Below are positions 1 to 7,156 of a DNA stretch of 21,020 bases, in pieces (the stretch's first letter is position 1; each line of letters starts with the position of its first letter). Under the pieces are notes generated by a model, which worked only from the letters and a program-made list of their open reading frames with translations, was not told the DNA's origin and did no database searches. A program made the position numbers and the translations under genes. Source of the DNA: Acidobacteriota bacterium (GTDB taxonomy: Bacteria; Acidobacteriota; Holophagae; Thermotomaculales; Thermotomaculaceae); the NCBI GenBank assembly GCA_003650445.1, contig QMQE01000023.1, positions 1 through 21,020 on the forward strand. The letters run 5' to 3'.

Positions 1-126
1 TGCGCAACCAAGTTGCACACTCCCTCCCCGAACCGGACTGTGGAATTGTATACTTTCAATTAAAGTTTCCAGTCCCGGCTGCTGCGCAGGCCGGAAGATG
101 AGAGAGCAAAACGGGGACGGCGGAGA

Positions 127-186
127 GTGCAAGTGAAAGTGCGAGTGCGAGTGAGTGAAAGAAGGGGATTCACCATTCCCTGTTTT
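127..186 (+). repeat. Dispersed GTGCGAGTG-type repeat, copy A
   Basis: The stretch starts with GTGCAAGTGAAAGTGCGAG, continues with a GAAAGAAGGGGATT segment and ends in CCATTCCC. The same order of blocks occurs in reverse orientation at 20913-20970 and, in a more diverged form, at 20703-20757. The GGGGATT...CCATTCCC end forms an imperfect dyad. It looks like an intergenic repeat family, not a gene. Confidence 0.75.
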
Positions 187-266
187 GTTTCCGCTAATCA
201 CAAATTACAAGTTACGAATCACGGCCCCCCAGAGTTGGCAAATGTCGGTTCCCTGTCTTTTTCGGT

Positions 267-301
267 CAGAACACAGAACACTGAACACAGAACACAGAAC
301 A
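267..301 (+). repeat. Five tandem heptamers (CAGAACA)
   Basis: Five exact 7-bp units run head to tail: CAGAACA, CAGAACA, CTGAACA, CAGAACA, CAGAACA. Only the third has one change. Heptameric tandem repeats of this kind are a known class of intergenic repeat in some bacteria (for example the STRR repeats of cyanobacteria). No function is evident. Confidence 0.85.
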
Positions 302-700
302 CATCTTTTCCACTCAACATTCGGCGCAACGCGCCGCGGGGGTAGGGGTAGGAAAACTCAGAGAGTTGACATTTCCCGGTCTTTTTCCATCCGGGCTCAA
401 CCTTGCCTTCTGCTCAATCTTGTCTCGGTGAATCTGGTGTCTGTTTCTGCTGCTTTCATCTATAAATTTTAAATCGTTTTGGATAGGTGTTCTTTAAGTT
501 TCACTGTCTTTTGTATGCGAAGATAACCGGTGGTATATCAGAAAAATACAATATATCCAAAAGTTTTAGCACCCTGGGGCCAATGGGAGGATCGTTTTTC
601 ACAGTTTGAACCCGAATTCTATAGAAATCAGGATGGTGTTTTCTGCATGAAACGTCTGATACTTCCGAAAAGTCAGGGGCCTTCTTATTTTGATTTTTCA

Positions 701-749
701 AATCAGGTTGTGAATCAGGTTACAAATCAGGTTACAAAATCAGGTTACG
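701..749 (+). repeat. Four 12-bp direct repeats next to the operon promoter
   Basis: Units AATCAGGTTGTG (701-712), AATCAGGTTACA (713-724), AATCAGGTTACA (725-736) and AATCAGGTTACG (738-749) are spaced 12, 12 and 13 bases apart. They end four bases before a -35-like TTGACT. The position and near-helical spacing suit a regulator-binding array, but a neutral tandem repeat is equally possible. Confidence 0.8.
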
Positions 750-753
750 AAAC

Positions 754-782
754 TTGACTGAAAGTGTGTAGTGAGGTATCCT
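754..782 (+). promoter_or_regulatory. Sigma70-like promoter of the plus-strand operon
   Basis: TTGACT (754-759) and TATCCT (777-782) are separated by 17 bases. The predicted transcript would start near 789, just before the AAAAAGGTGG ribosome binding site and the ATG at 801. This placement also argues against the in-frame GTG at 771 as the start of the first gene. Confidence 0.5.
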
Positions 783-800
783 TTTGAAAAAGGTGGCACT

Positions 801-2336
801 ATGAGTGAATTGAAAATGGAAGGCTACGTAAAGGATTTTAAGCGGGTTCTTCTTTCATGTATGGAGCTGAACAGCTCAACGAAGGCACTCCTTTATGTGC
901 AGGATCTACAGACGGGGGATTATCGGTTGGCGGCGTATTATGGCTATCTGAAAGAAACGCCAGAGATGGGGGTTTACGAGTTAGATTATCCCGTTATCCG
1001 TTTGTTGATGAGAAAGAGAAGCCCTTTCATCATAAATGACATTTCAAATTTTTCTGAACTGGGAAAGCACTTTGAGGACTACAATCTGAAAAATGCCCAG
1101 ATTACGCCCATTTATATGATGGACAGGATTATTGCTTTCATTGAAGAAAGAAACAGGGCGGGTGGCCAGGAATATGACAAAGATACAATCCGGAACACAA
1201 AGCGTGTTGCAGGTGATATGGAGCCGCATCTTGAGGCATTTTTTGGGAAAGGAAAGAAAAAGACAGGGCGAGGCCCTGAAGAGGAAATGGGGCGGTCCTA
1301 CCAGTATTTTCTTGTAAAATTTGCCTCTTTCAGGCGCTATCTGCCGGTTGTCAGCAGCCATTTTCAGGATTGTGTTGTATTTTTGAAGCCCAGTGTAAAT
1401 TTTGATGCTCTGGTATTGAACGTGACCATAAACGAAAAGAGCATTAATTTTGTGTACAGTGTTCATCCCCTTGCGGAGCAGAGTAAGAAAGCATTGTCGG
1501 ATTCATTGGCGGATTTCTTTCCGTTTCTCGGTTCCGGAGACAACATCACTTCTCATTTTTTTGTGGAAAAGATGTCAACGGAAGAGGTGTTTGCCGGTCA
1601 GGCGGAAACCTATTACACCATGAATGTGCTGGAAAAAGACAGTTTTTCAGCATATCTGTGTGCGGTGAGATTTACACCTGATTATTTTGAAGGGGAAGAA
1701 GTGGCGGCACTTTCCCGATTCAGCCGGATGTTTTCCACTTTTCTGTCCCAGACAATTCGGGAGTATCGTTGTTTTGATACATACATAGGCTTGATTCTAA
1801 ATTTGCTGGAACTGTCTAAATCTTCCGGTTATAATTTCCGGATCCATGCGTTGAATACGGCCAAATATGCCCGTGCTATTGCCGAAGCCCTTACAGATGA
1901 ATTGGATCTTGTTGATGCAATTACGGTGGCGGCCTTGCTTCATGACATCGGGATTTTGCTCATTGACCCGGAGTTGTTTGAAAAGGATTCCGTTATCAAT
2001 ATTACAGATTTTGAGAAGGTGAAAACCCATACCCAGGTTTGCATGTCATTCCTTGAAAAAATAAGAGTCCCAAAAGATATCCGGAAGATGATAAAATTTC
2101 ATCACGAACGGGTTGACGGGACAGGATACCCGGAGGGACTGGAGGGAGACGAAATCCCTTTGGGTTCCCGAATTATTGCGGTTGCGGAAGCATTCGAGGT
2201 GATGACGGGGAAATCCGGCTATCGGAAGTCCATGTCTGTAGACAATGCAGTTAAGGAAATCATGGCGCAACGGGACAAGCAGTTTGACCGGAAGATTGTT
2301 GAAACGCTGGGGAAAATACTCGGCAAAAAAAAATAA
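801..2336 (+). CDS. HD-GYP domain protein with GAF-like N-terminus (probable c-di-GMP phosphodiesterase)
   Basis: This is a 511-residue soluble protein. The C-terminal third is an HD-GYP domain: a leading His in RIHALNTAKYA, the HD pair at residues 381-382 (LLHDIG), HH at 434-435 and the GYP motif at 442-444 (DGTGYPEGL). HD-GYP proteins hydrolyse cyclic-di-GMP at a two- or three-iron centre. Residues about 30-150 resemble a GAF-type sensor fold, and the middle section is unassigned. In the conserved AD-x-FDAL segment this protein has AEAFEVM, so the Asp that usually binds metal is Glu (E463). Activity may therefore be altered. ATG 801 is chosen over GTG 771 because AAAAAGGTGG precedes it and the likely transcript begins after 771. 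It is the first gene of the operon, 20 bases before smpB. Confidence 0.88.
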   Translation: MSELKMEGYVKDFKRVLLSCMELNSSTKALLYVQDLQTGDYRLAAYYGYLKETPEMGVYELDYPVIRLLMRKRSPFIINDISNFSELGKHFEDYNLKNAQITPIYMMDRIIAFIEERNRAGGQEYDKDTIRNTKRVAGDMEPHLEAFFGKGKKKTGRGPEEEMGRSYQYFLVKFASFRRYLPVVSSHFQDCVVFLKPSVNFDALVLNVTINEKSINFVYSVHPLAEQSKKALSDSLADFFPFLGSGDNITSHFFVEKMSTEEVFAGQAETYYTMNVLEKDSFSAYLCAVRFTPDYFEGEEVAALSRFSRMFSTFLSQTIREYRCFDTYIGLILNLLELSKSSGYNFRIHALNTAKYARAIAEALTDELDLVDAITVAALLHDIGILLIDPELFEKDSVINITDFEKVKTHTQVCMSFLEKIRVPKDIRKMIKFHHERVDGTGYPEGLEGDEIPLGSRIIAVAEAFEVMTGKSGYRKSMSVDNAVKEIMAQRDKQFDRKIVETLGKILGKKK

Positions 2337-2356
2337 ATTAACAGTGAGCAAACCAG

Positions 2357-2818
2357 ATGGGTACAACGATTGCAAGAAATAAAAAGGCACGACACGACTA
2401 TTTTATCGAAGATACAATGGAGGCCGGTATCGTTTTGCTGGGTACTGAAGTAAAGTCCTGCAGGGATGGCCGAGCCAGTTTCAAAGATGCATATTGTGAT
2501 TTTATCAATGGAGAATTATATCTTCTTCAGATGCACATTTCTCCATATACTCATGCCTCTATGCAGTTGAATCATGAACCGGAGCGGCCCCGGAAATTAC
2601 TGCTTCACAGAAGGGAATTGAAACATCTTCTGGGTAAAATTAAGGAAAAGGGATTGACGATTGTACCCCTTGCGATTTATCTGAAAAATAACAAAATCAA
2701 GGTAGAAATTGCATTGGCAAAGGGCAAGAAGCAGTATGACAAACGGGAAACAATCAAGAAACGGGATGTGGATCGGCAACTCAGGGCTGCAGTGAAGAAC
2801 CGATTTTCCGGCCATTGA
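2357..2818 (+). CDS. smpB: SsrA-binding protein SmpB
   Basis: SmpB binds tmRNA and brings it to stalled ribosomes for trans-translation. The 153-residue length is normal for the family. Family landmarks are all present: NKKARHDYFIEDTMEAGIVL at the N-terminus, GTEVKSCRDGRASF, the nHEPERPRKLLLHRRE block, VPLAIYLKNNKIKVEIALAKGKK, and the basic tail with YDKRETIKKRD. The ribosome binding site is weak (GTGAG). The tmRNA gene often lies close to smpB, but I see none in this window. Confidence 0.97.
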   Translation: MGTTIARNKKARHDYFIEDTMEAGIVLLGTEVKSCRDGRASFKDAYCDFINGELYLLQMHISPYTHASMQLNHEPERPRKLLLHRRELKHLLGKIKEKGLTIVPLAIYLKNNKIKVEIALAKGKKQYDKRETIKKRDVDRQLRAAVKNRFSGH

Positions 2819-2837
2819 ATTTAAGCAGGGGAATACC

Positions 2838-3737
2838 ATGGTGAAATATTTTCCAATAAAGCAGTTGCGACTGGATGACCGATTCAGGTTTCACCTGGGA
2901 GAGCTTCCGAAAAATCTGATCCGTTCTGTTTCCAGAGAAGGGGTGCTGCTTCCGCTGATCGCAGTTGGAGAGGAAAGCCCGGTTCTGGTGGACGGATATC
3001 GGCGTTGTGCGCTCCTTTCAGACAGTGATGTTGTAGCTGTCCGTCTGCTGCAGGACGAACGCACGGCTCTTCTGGCCGCTGTTGAGTTGAACATGCTGGG
3101 ATCAGCCTACTCAGAAATGGAAAAGGCGAGGCTCATAGCAGTCGTCCATGAAAACGCATGGATGACAGACAGAGAGATTCTGGATATTTTGCTTCCCCGG
3201 TTGGGATTTAAAGGCGGGCAATCTGTGCTGGATGCCTGCATCTTGGTGGCTGAGTTGCTCCAACCCTCTCTTTTTTCTGTGCTGGCTGCCCGGAAAGCAC
3301 CCCTTAAATTCGCCCTGCGGCTGACGGGGGAAGCTCCGGATGAACAACAGGTACTTGCGAATTTCTTTTCCTGTCAACGGTTCAGCCTGTCTCAGATGAT
3401 ACAGGCTGTGGATTTGCTGGTTCCGGTCAGAAAGCTGGGGAAACGGACATTCTCTGCCATAATTGATGAATTGCCTCGGGAAGAAGGAAATGCCCTCGCT
3501 TTACTCCGGCAGCTTCGATTTCCGAAAGCGACTGAAATTCGCATAAGGCTGAATTCATTACTGGCTCCGTACAGGGGGAAGTTATCTTTTCCGGAAGACA
3601 TGGAAGGGGATGCATTCCAGTTTTCCTGCAGCATAAAAAATGCTAAGCAGGCTTTGGACTGCGGCCGGTTGCTGCAAGAAATATCCGAGGATGCAGGGCT
3701 GTTTCAGTTTCTGAAGGGACATGTCTGCGATGATTGA
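2838..3737 (+). CDS. ParB-fold (ParB/Spo0J N-terminal-like) protein
   Basis: This is a 299-residue protein. Residues about 1-100 match the ParB N-terminal fold: an opening IKQLRLDDRFRF, then LIRSVSREGVLLPLIAV and VLVDGYRRCALL, the last occupying the place of the GERRxRA box used for CTP binding in true ParB. Here GERR is GYRR, so nucleotide binding is uncertain. Residues about 100-170 resemble the helical region that follows in ParB proteins, and the rest is unassigned. There is no ParA partner nearby, so a role in chromosome segregation is unlikely. The stop overlaps the start of the radical SAM gene by 8 bases, so the two products are probably made together. AGGGGA precedes ATG 2838. Confidence 0.8.
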   Translation: MVKYFPIKQLRLDDRFRFHLGELPKNLIRSVSREGVLLPLIAVGEESPVLVDGYRRCALLSDSDVVAVRLLQDERTALLAAVELNMLGSAYSEMEKARLIAVVHENAWMTDREILDILLPRLGFKGGQSVLDACILVAELLQPSLFSVLAARKAPLKFALRLTGEAPDEQQVLANFFSCQRFSLSQMIQAVDLLVPVRKLGKRTFSAIIDELPREEGNALALLRQLRFPKATEIRIRLNSLLAPYRGKLSFPEDMEGDAFQFSCSIKNAKQALDCGRLLQEISEDAGLFQFLKGHVCDD

Positions 3738-4821
3738 TAAAATTTTTGTGACAAAAGCGGCTGCTGAGTACGAATATTCGAGGGAGATTTGTAAACGTGC
3801 CGGGTTGAAGCCGGAACTGATTCGGAATGACACCGCATATCGGGAAGAGGTGGAGCGTTTTCTCCCGGATCCGGTGGGGCAGGGGAAGCGGCATCTCCTT
3901 CTGGACGTGTTTAGAGGTGGATTTTTCCGGAAATGCCCTGGAACAAAGGGGAAGGTTTGTTGCAACTACTATGTGATTGACCAGACCACCAATTGTCCCT
4001 TTGACTGTTCTTATTGTTTTTTACAAAGCTACCTGAATCTCCGTGCCATTCGTTTTGCCGTGAATGTGGAGGATTTGTTCCGGGAGCTGGAGGACGTGTT
4101 CAGAAAACACCGGTTTATACGACTGGGAACCGGCGAACTTGCGGATTCACTGGCCCTGGAACCCCTGACGGGATTCGGTTCAAAACTGATGAAATTTGCA
4201 ATTGAATTCCCGGGGGTTGTACTGGAGCTGAAAACCAAGAGCGCAAATGTGGAAAATTTACCGGATGTTCATGGAAAACCCGGCCGGGGTGTTATCGGGT
4301 GGACGATGGAGCCGGCCCACGTGGTTTCCCTTGAGGAGCGGGGGACGGCAAGCCTTGCGGAACGGCTGGAGGCATCGGTCAGGGCTGCAGAAATGGGCTA
4401 TGGTATTGCCTTTCACCTGGACCCGGTGGTGTTTTTCCCGGGGTTTGAAGAAGCATATCTGGATCTTGTGGATCAGATGTTTTCCTGTCACAAGAAACTG
4501 GACTGGATGTCATTGGCAGGGTTTCGCTATGAGCCGTCTCTGAAAGGATTTGTGGAGACGCGATTCCCCGATTCGGAGCTCCTCGATGGTGAATTTCTCC
4601 GTTGCAGCGATGGGAAGTACCGCTATCTTTTTCCGGAAAGGATTCATTTTTTCAAGCGACTGGTTGAAAAAGTAAAAAAGCTTTCACCGAAGACGCCGGT
4701 TTATTTTTGTATGGAGGATTCCCGGACCTGGGATCTTGTTATGGGCAAAAAAGCGCTGGCTGATCCGGTTCTGGAGCCGATATTTTCAAAAGGGGGCGGG
4801 GATGAAAAACAGGGTATGTGA
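3730..4821 (+). CDS. SPL-family radical SAM protein (spore photoproduct lyase-like)
   Basis: The protein has about 363 residues. The radical SAM iron-sulfur motif CPFDCSYC (Cys 89, 93 and 96) is followed by FLQSYLN, a signature of the spore photoproduct lyase family, whose founding member repairs a UV thymine dimer. Further family blocks are RLGTGELADSLALEP, VLELKTKSANVENL, GWTMEP and GIAFHLDPVVFFPG. Where Bacillus SplB carries its hydrogen-donating Cys141, this protein has GELADS with no Cys, so it is probably not a classical lyase. ATG 3730 is preferred: AAGGGA lies 10 bases upstream, whereas ATG 3721 is only one base from it. The C-terminus overlaps the oxidoreductase gene by 20 bases. The substrate is unknown, but DNA repair is plausible. 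Confidence 0.85.
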   Translation: MIDKIFVTKAAAEYEYSREICKRAGLKPELIRNDTAYREEVERFLPDPVGQGKRHLLLDVFRGGFFRKCPGTKGKVCCNYYVIDQTTNCPFDCSYCFLQSYLNLRAIRFAVNVEDLFRELEDVFRKHRFIRLGTGELADSLALEPLTGFGSKLMKFAIEFPGVVLELKTKSANVENLPDVHGKPGRGVIGWTMEPAHVVSLEERGTASLAERLEASVRAAEMGYGIAFHLDPVVFFPGFEEAYLDLVDQMFSCHKKLDWMSLAGFRYEPSLKGFVETRFPDSELLDGEFLRCSDGKYRYLFPERIHFFKRLVEKVKKLSPKTPVYFCMEDSRTWDLVMGKKALADPVLEPIFSKGGGDEKQGM

Positions 4822-5773
4822 GCTGTTTAAAATTCGATATCCTATTATTCAGGGCGGTATGGTATGGGTGTCAGGCGGGAAACTGGCTGCCGCAGTATCA
4901 AATGCCGGAGGACTTGGATTAATTGGTGCCGGTTCCATGAAACCGGACCTGCTGCGGCAGCATATCAGAAAAGCAAAAATGCTGACAGCAGCTCCTTTTG
5001 GTGTGAACATTCCAATTTTCTCGAAGTATGCGGAGAGTCAGGTACATACCGCTATTGATGAAGGGGTTTCCATTTTTTTTATGTCGGCCGGTTCTCCGAA
5101 ACGGTTTACCCCGATATTGAAAGAAGCCGGTTGCACGGTTGCCCATGTGGCTTCTTCGCCGACTCTGGCAAAAAAATGTCAGGATGCCGGAGTTGATGCC
5201 GTCGTTGTAGAAGGCTTTGAGGCGGGTGGCCACAACGGAAGGGAAGAGTTGACAACTTTTGTGCTGGTTCCACAGGCCAGGGACAGGGTGGATATCCCGT
5301 TGATCGCGGCAGGGGGAATCGCTGATGGCCGGGGTATTGCTGCCGCGTTTGCCCTTGGGGCAGAAGGGGTACAGATTGGTACCCGATTTGCCGCGACAGT
5401 GGAATCATCCGCTTCAGCTCAGTACAAGAATCAAATTGTGGCGGCAGGCGACTCTGCTACCCGGCTGATGCTCAAAGCATTGATACCTGTTCGATTAATC
5501 CGGAATTCACTGACAGAGAGACTCCATGCACTGGAGGCGCGGTGCGCATCAGGTAAAGAGCTGGAGGCGGAATTGGGGGAAAACGCTGCAAAACGGGCTA
5601 TTTTTGATGGTGAGGTGGACCAGGGCGAAGTGGAGGCGGGTGAAATAGCAGGGATGATTTCCGATATCCCATCCACCGGGGAGCTGATGCGGCGTCTGGT
5701 TTCTGAAGCCCTTGCGGCTGCACCAGGCGATGCTTTGAGGGAAGCGTTTCGAAATGAAAATGGTTTTTCTTGA
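4802..5773 (+). CDS. FMN-dependent oxidoreductase, nitronate monooxygenase/FabK family
   Basis: The protein has 323 residues and a TIM-barrel flavoprotein pattern: YPIIQGGMVWVSGG and AVSNAGGLGLIGAGSM at the N-terminus, VVEGFEAGGHNG (containing the family's active-site His) near residue 145, then PLIAAGGIADGRGIAAA and GVQIGTRFAA, which bind the FMN phosphate. The tail (DGEVDQGEVEAGEIAGMI) is shared with FabK enoyl-ACP reductases as well as with nitronate monooxygenases. From motif recall it is nearest to the bacterial nitronate monooxygenase subgroup, but enoyl-ACP reductase II remains possible. ATG 4802 has a GGGGGCGGGG purine run before it and begins the usual MKNRVCELFKI. The longer frame starting at 4736 lies inside the upstream gene. 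Confidence 0.85.
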   Translation: MKNRVCELFKIRYPIIQGGMVWVSGGKLAAAVSNAGGLGLIGAGSMKPDLLRQHIRKAKMLTAAPFGVNIPIFSKYAESQVHTAIDEGVSIFFMSAGSPKRFTPILKEAGCTVAHVASSPTLAKKCQDAGVDAVVVEGFEAGGHNGREELTTFVLVPQARDRVDIPLIAAGGIADGRGIAAAFALGAEGVQIGTRFAATVESSASAQYKNQIVAAGDSATRLMLKALIPVRLIRNSLTERLHALEARCASGKELEAELGENAAKRAIFDGEVDQGEVEAGEIAGMISDIPSTGELMRRLVSEALAAAPGDALREAFRNENGFS

Positions 5774-5799
5774 ATCCTTGTGTATTAAAGTAGTAAAAT
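5770..5799 (+). promoter_or_regulatory. Possible internal promoter before the histidine kinase
   Basis: TTGAAT (5770-5775, overlapping the upstream stop codon) and TAAAAT (5794-5799) are 18 bases apart. Transcription would begin only a few bases before ATG 5809. That would fit the absence of a recognisable ribosome binding site there. The match is modest and the region is AT-rich, so chance is a real alternative. Confidence 0.25.
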
Positions 5800-5808
5800 A
5801 TTAGTGAA

Positions 5809-7095
5809 ATGCTAAAGAAACACTTTTCTGCAAAGGGTTTTTATATCTCCATATTATTTGCTGCAATGCTTTTCCTTGTTTTGCAGATCTACGCGCTCCA
5901 CAGATCCCGGATGGAGTATGGCCGTCTACTCACATCTGTCATTGTGCAGATGCACAATGGCGATATGCCGGATGATGTTCTGGGGATCGGCACATTGAAG
6001 GACGGGCATGTCCAGGCGCAGTGGGGTATTTTACCGAGAATTGACGCAGGAGATGTGAAAGACAGGATCGTTTCCGATGGTGCAGGTACAGTGGCTGTAT
6101 TCGCGGGGCATGCAATATATTTCGCCAATGACGGCCAGTTCAGTAAGATAAATGAATCATACCGCTTCCAAGTGTTCCTTTCGATTTTGTTTTGTCTCGT
6201 GGTAATGTGGTTCAGCCTGCTCTTTTATTTCTTCGTTTACCGCAGTGTGAGAAAGTTGGAGGGCTGGGTTAAGGGCTATAGCGGGAAAAAACAAAGAAAA
6301 AAGAAAATGAGTGGCCGCCAGATTCCAATACATGGGTTTACTCAGATCATTTCCGGCATTGAAAAAATCTATTCAGACCTCATTAACACCGAAAAGGCAG
6401 TTGAGAGAAAAACAAAACTGGAGGCCCTTGGGGTTTTGTTTGCAAAAGTGCTTCATGACATTAAGAATGGGCTGGCCAGCATCAAAATCTATCAGTACCT
6501 TCTCCGGGAAGCCAAAGATGAAAGTAAGCGGAAAGAATTAATTCGAAAAATGGATGATGGCATGAGCGATGTTACTGTTATGATCCAGGATTTGCTGGAC
6601 TTTGTGCGGGGCAGTAAGTCAACGCTGAAAGAAATTGTCCGGGTAAAAGACCTCTATAATGGGCTAAAAACTGAATATCAGGCAAAGGCGAATATGGAAG
6701 GTATAAAATTTGACATTTCCATGGATGATGCGATAGCAGAAAAATGCATCCATGTTGAGCTGGTTCGGGTTATAACAGCAGTGAAACACTTGATTCAAAA
6801 TGCTTTTGAAGAAGTGAAGGCGGCGGGGCTTCCGAACCCTGAAGTAAGCATTCTTCTGAAAGCAGAAAGTGGAAATCTTGTGTTGGAGATCGCAGATAAT
6901 GGAAGGGGAATTCCAGATGAGCTTGTGGACCGGATTTTTACGCCTTTCGTGAGCGAGGGGAAAGAAACCGGAAATGGTATTGGTGCCGCTGTTTCAAAAG
7001 AATATATTGAAGCCCAGAACGGCCACGTTGATTTTGAGACTTCCAAGGCCGGGACTGTTTTTCGCGTTACAATCCCTTTTTCAGTGTCCCAGTAG
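5809..7095 (+). CDS. Membrane-bound sensor histidine kinase
   Basis: The protein has 428 residues. Transmembrane helices at about 10-30 and 120-144 enclose a small extracytoplasmic sensor of about 90 residues with no recognised fold. A basic stretch (KKQRKKK, about 160-166) follows the second helix. The kinase core has an H-box KVLHDIKNGLASI (His216, with the HD-x-KN form seen in NtrB-like kinases), an N-box HLIQNAFEEV, and G-boxes EIADNGRGIP, FTPFVSEGKETGNGIGAAVS and KAGTVFRV. It should autophosphorylate and pass phosphate to a response regulator. No DNA-binding regulator lies beside it. The receiver proteins three and four genes downstream are candidate partners. The start has little ribosome-binding sequence. 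Confidence 0.92.
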   Translation: MLKKHFSAKGFYISILFAAMLFLVLQIYALHRSRMEYGRLLTSVIVQMHNGDMPDDVLGIGTLKDGHVQAQWGILPRIDAGDVKDRIVSDGAGTVAVFAGHAIYFANDGQFSKINESYRFQVFLSILFCLVVMWFSLLFYFFVYRSVRKLEGWVKGYSGKKQRKKKMSGRQIPIHGFTQIISGIEKIYSDLINTEKAVERKTKLEALGVLFAKVLHDIKNGLASIKIYQYLLREAKDESKRKELIRKMDDGMSDVTVMIQDLLDFVRGSKSTLKEIVRVKDLYNGLKTEYQAKANMEGIKFDISMDDAIAEKCIHVELVRVITAVKHLIQNAFEEVKAAGLPNPEVSILLKAESGNLVLEIADNGRGIPDELVDRIFTPFVSEGKETGNGIGAAVSKEYIEAQNGHVDFETSKAGTVFRVTIPFSVSQ

Positions 7096-7108
7096 GAAAA
7101 ATGATTTT

Positions 7109-7127
7109 GTTTGCCGGGATGGCAAAC
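7109..7127 (+). other. Hairpin between the kinase gene and nnr
   Basis: GTTTGCC, loop GGGAT, GGCAAAC form a perfect 7-bp stem in the 61-base gap. No T-run follows, so it is not an intrinsic terminator. It could stabilise or mark processing of the polycistronic mRNA. Confidence 0.4.
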
Positions 7128-7156
7128 GGTGACGATTCCCGAAAACGGAGGGGAAA

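Larger units (their letters stand above)
1..800. other. Gene-free, repeat-rich flank upstream of the plus-strand operon
   Basis: I find no convincing protein or RNA gene here. Open frames across it translate low-complexity repeats and lack ribosome binding sites. The region contains a GTGCGAGTG-type dispersed repeat (127-186), a heptamer tandem repeat (267-301), small hairpins (GGCGC-AAC-GCGCC at 323-335; TGATTT-TTC-AAATCA at 691-705), a four-copy 12-bp direct repeat (701-749) and a promoter (754-782). A short hairpin GCAAC-CAA-GTTGC near the left edge may belong to whatever lies before the window. Confidence 0.7.

Noticed and set aside
366..395. TTGACA followed by a CCCGG/CCGGG hairpin
   Set aside because: There is no -10 element at a suitable distance and no T-run after the hairpin, so neither a promoter nor a terminator is supported.
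127..472. Overlapping plus-strand frames of 72 and 105 codons
   Set aside because: They translate the dispersed and heptamer repeats, lack ribosome binding sites and have low-complexity products.
530..757. A 75-codon frame (GTG start) ending in NQVVNQVTNQVT
   Set aside because: It has no ribosome binding site, and its end is a direct translation of the 12-bp repeats next to the promoter. It is more likely non-coding or a remnant.
4736..4801. Upstream extension of the FMN oxidoreductase
   Set aside because: The extra 22 residues lie inside the radical SAM gene, are unlike the family N-terminus, and ATG 4802 has a purine-rich site before it.
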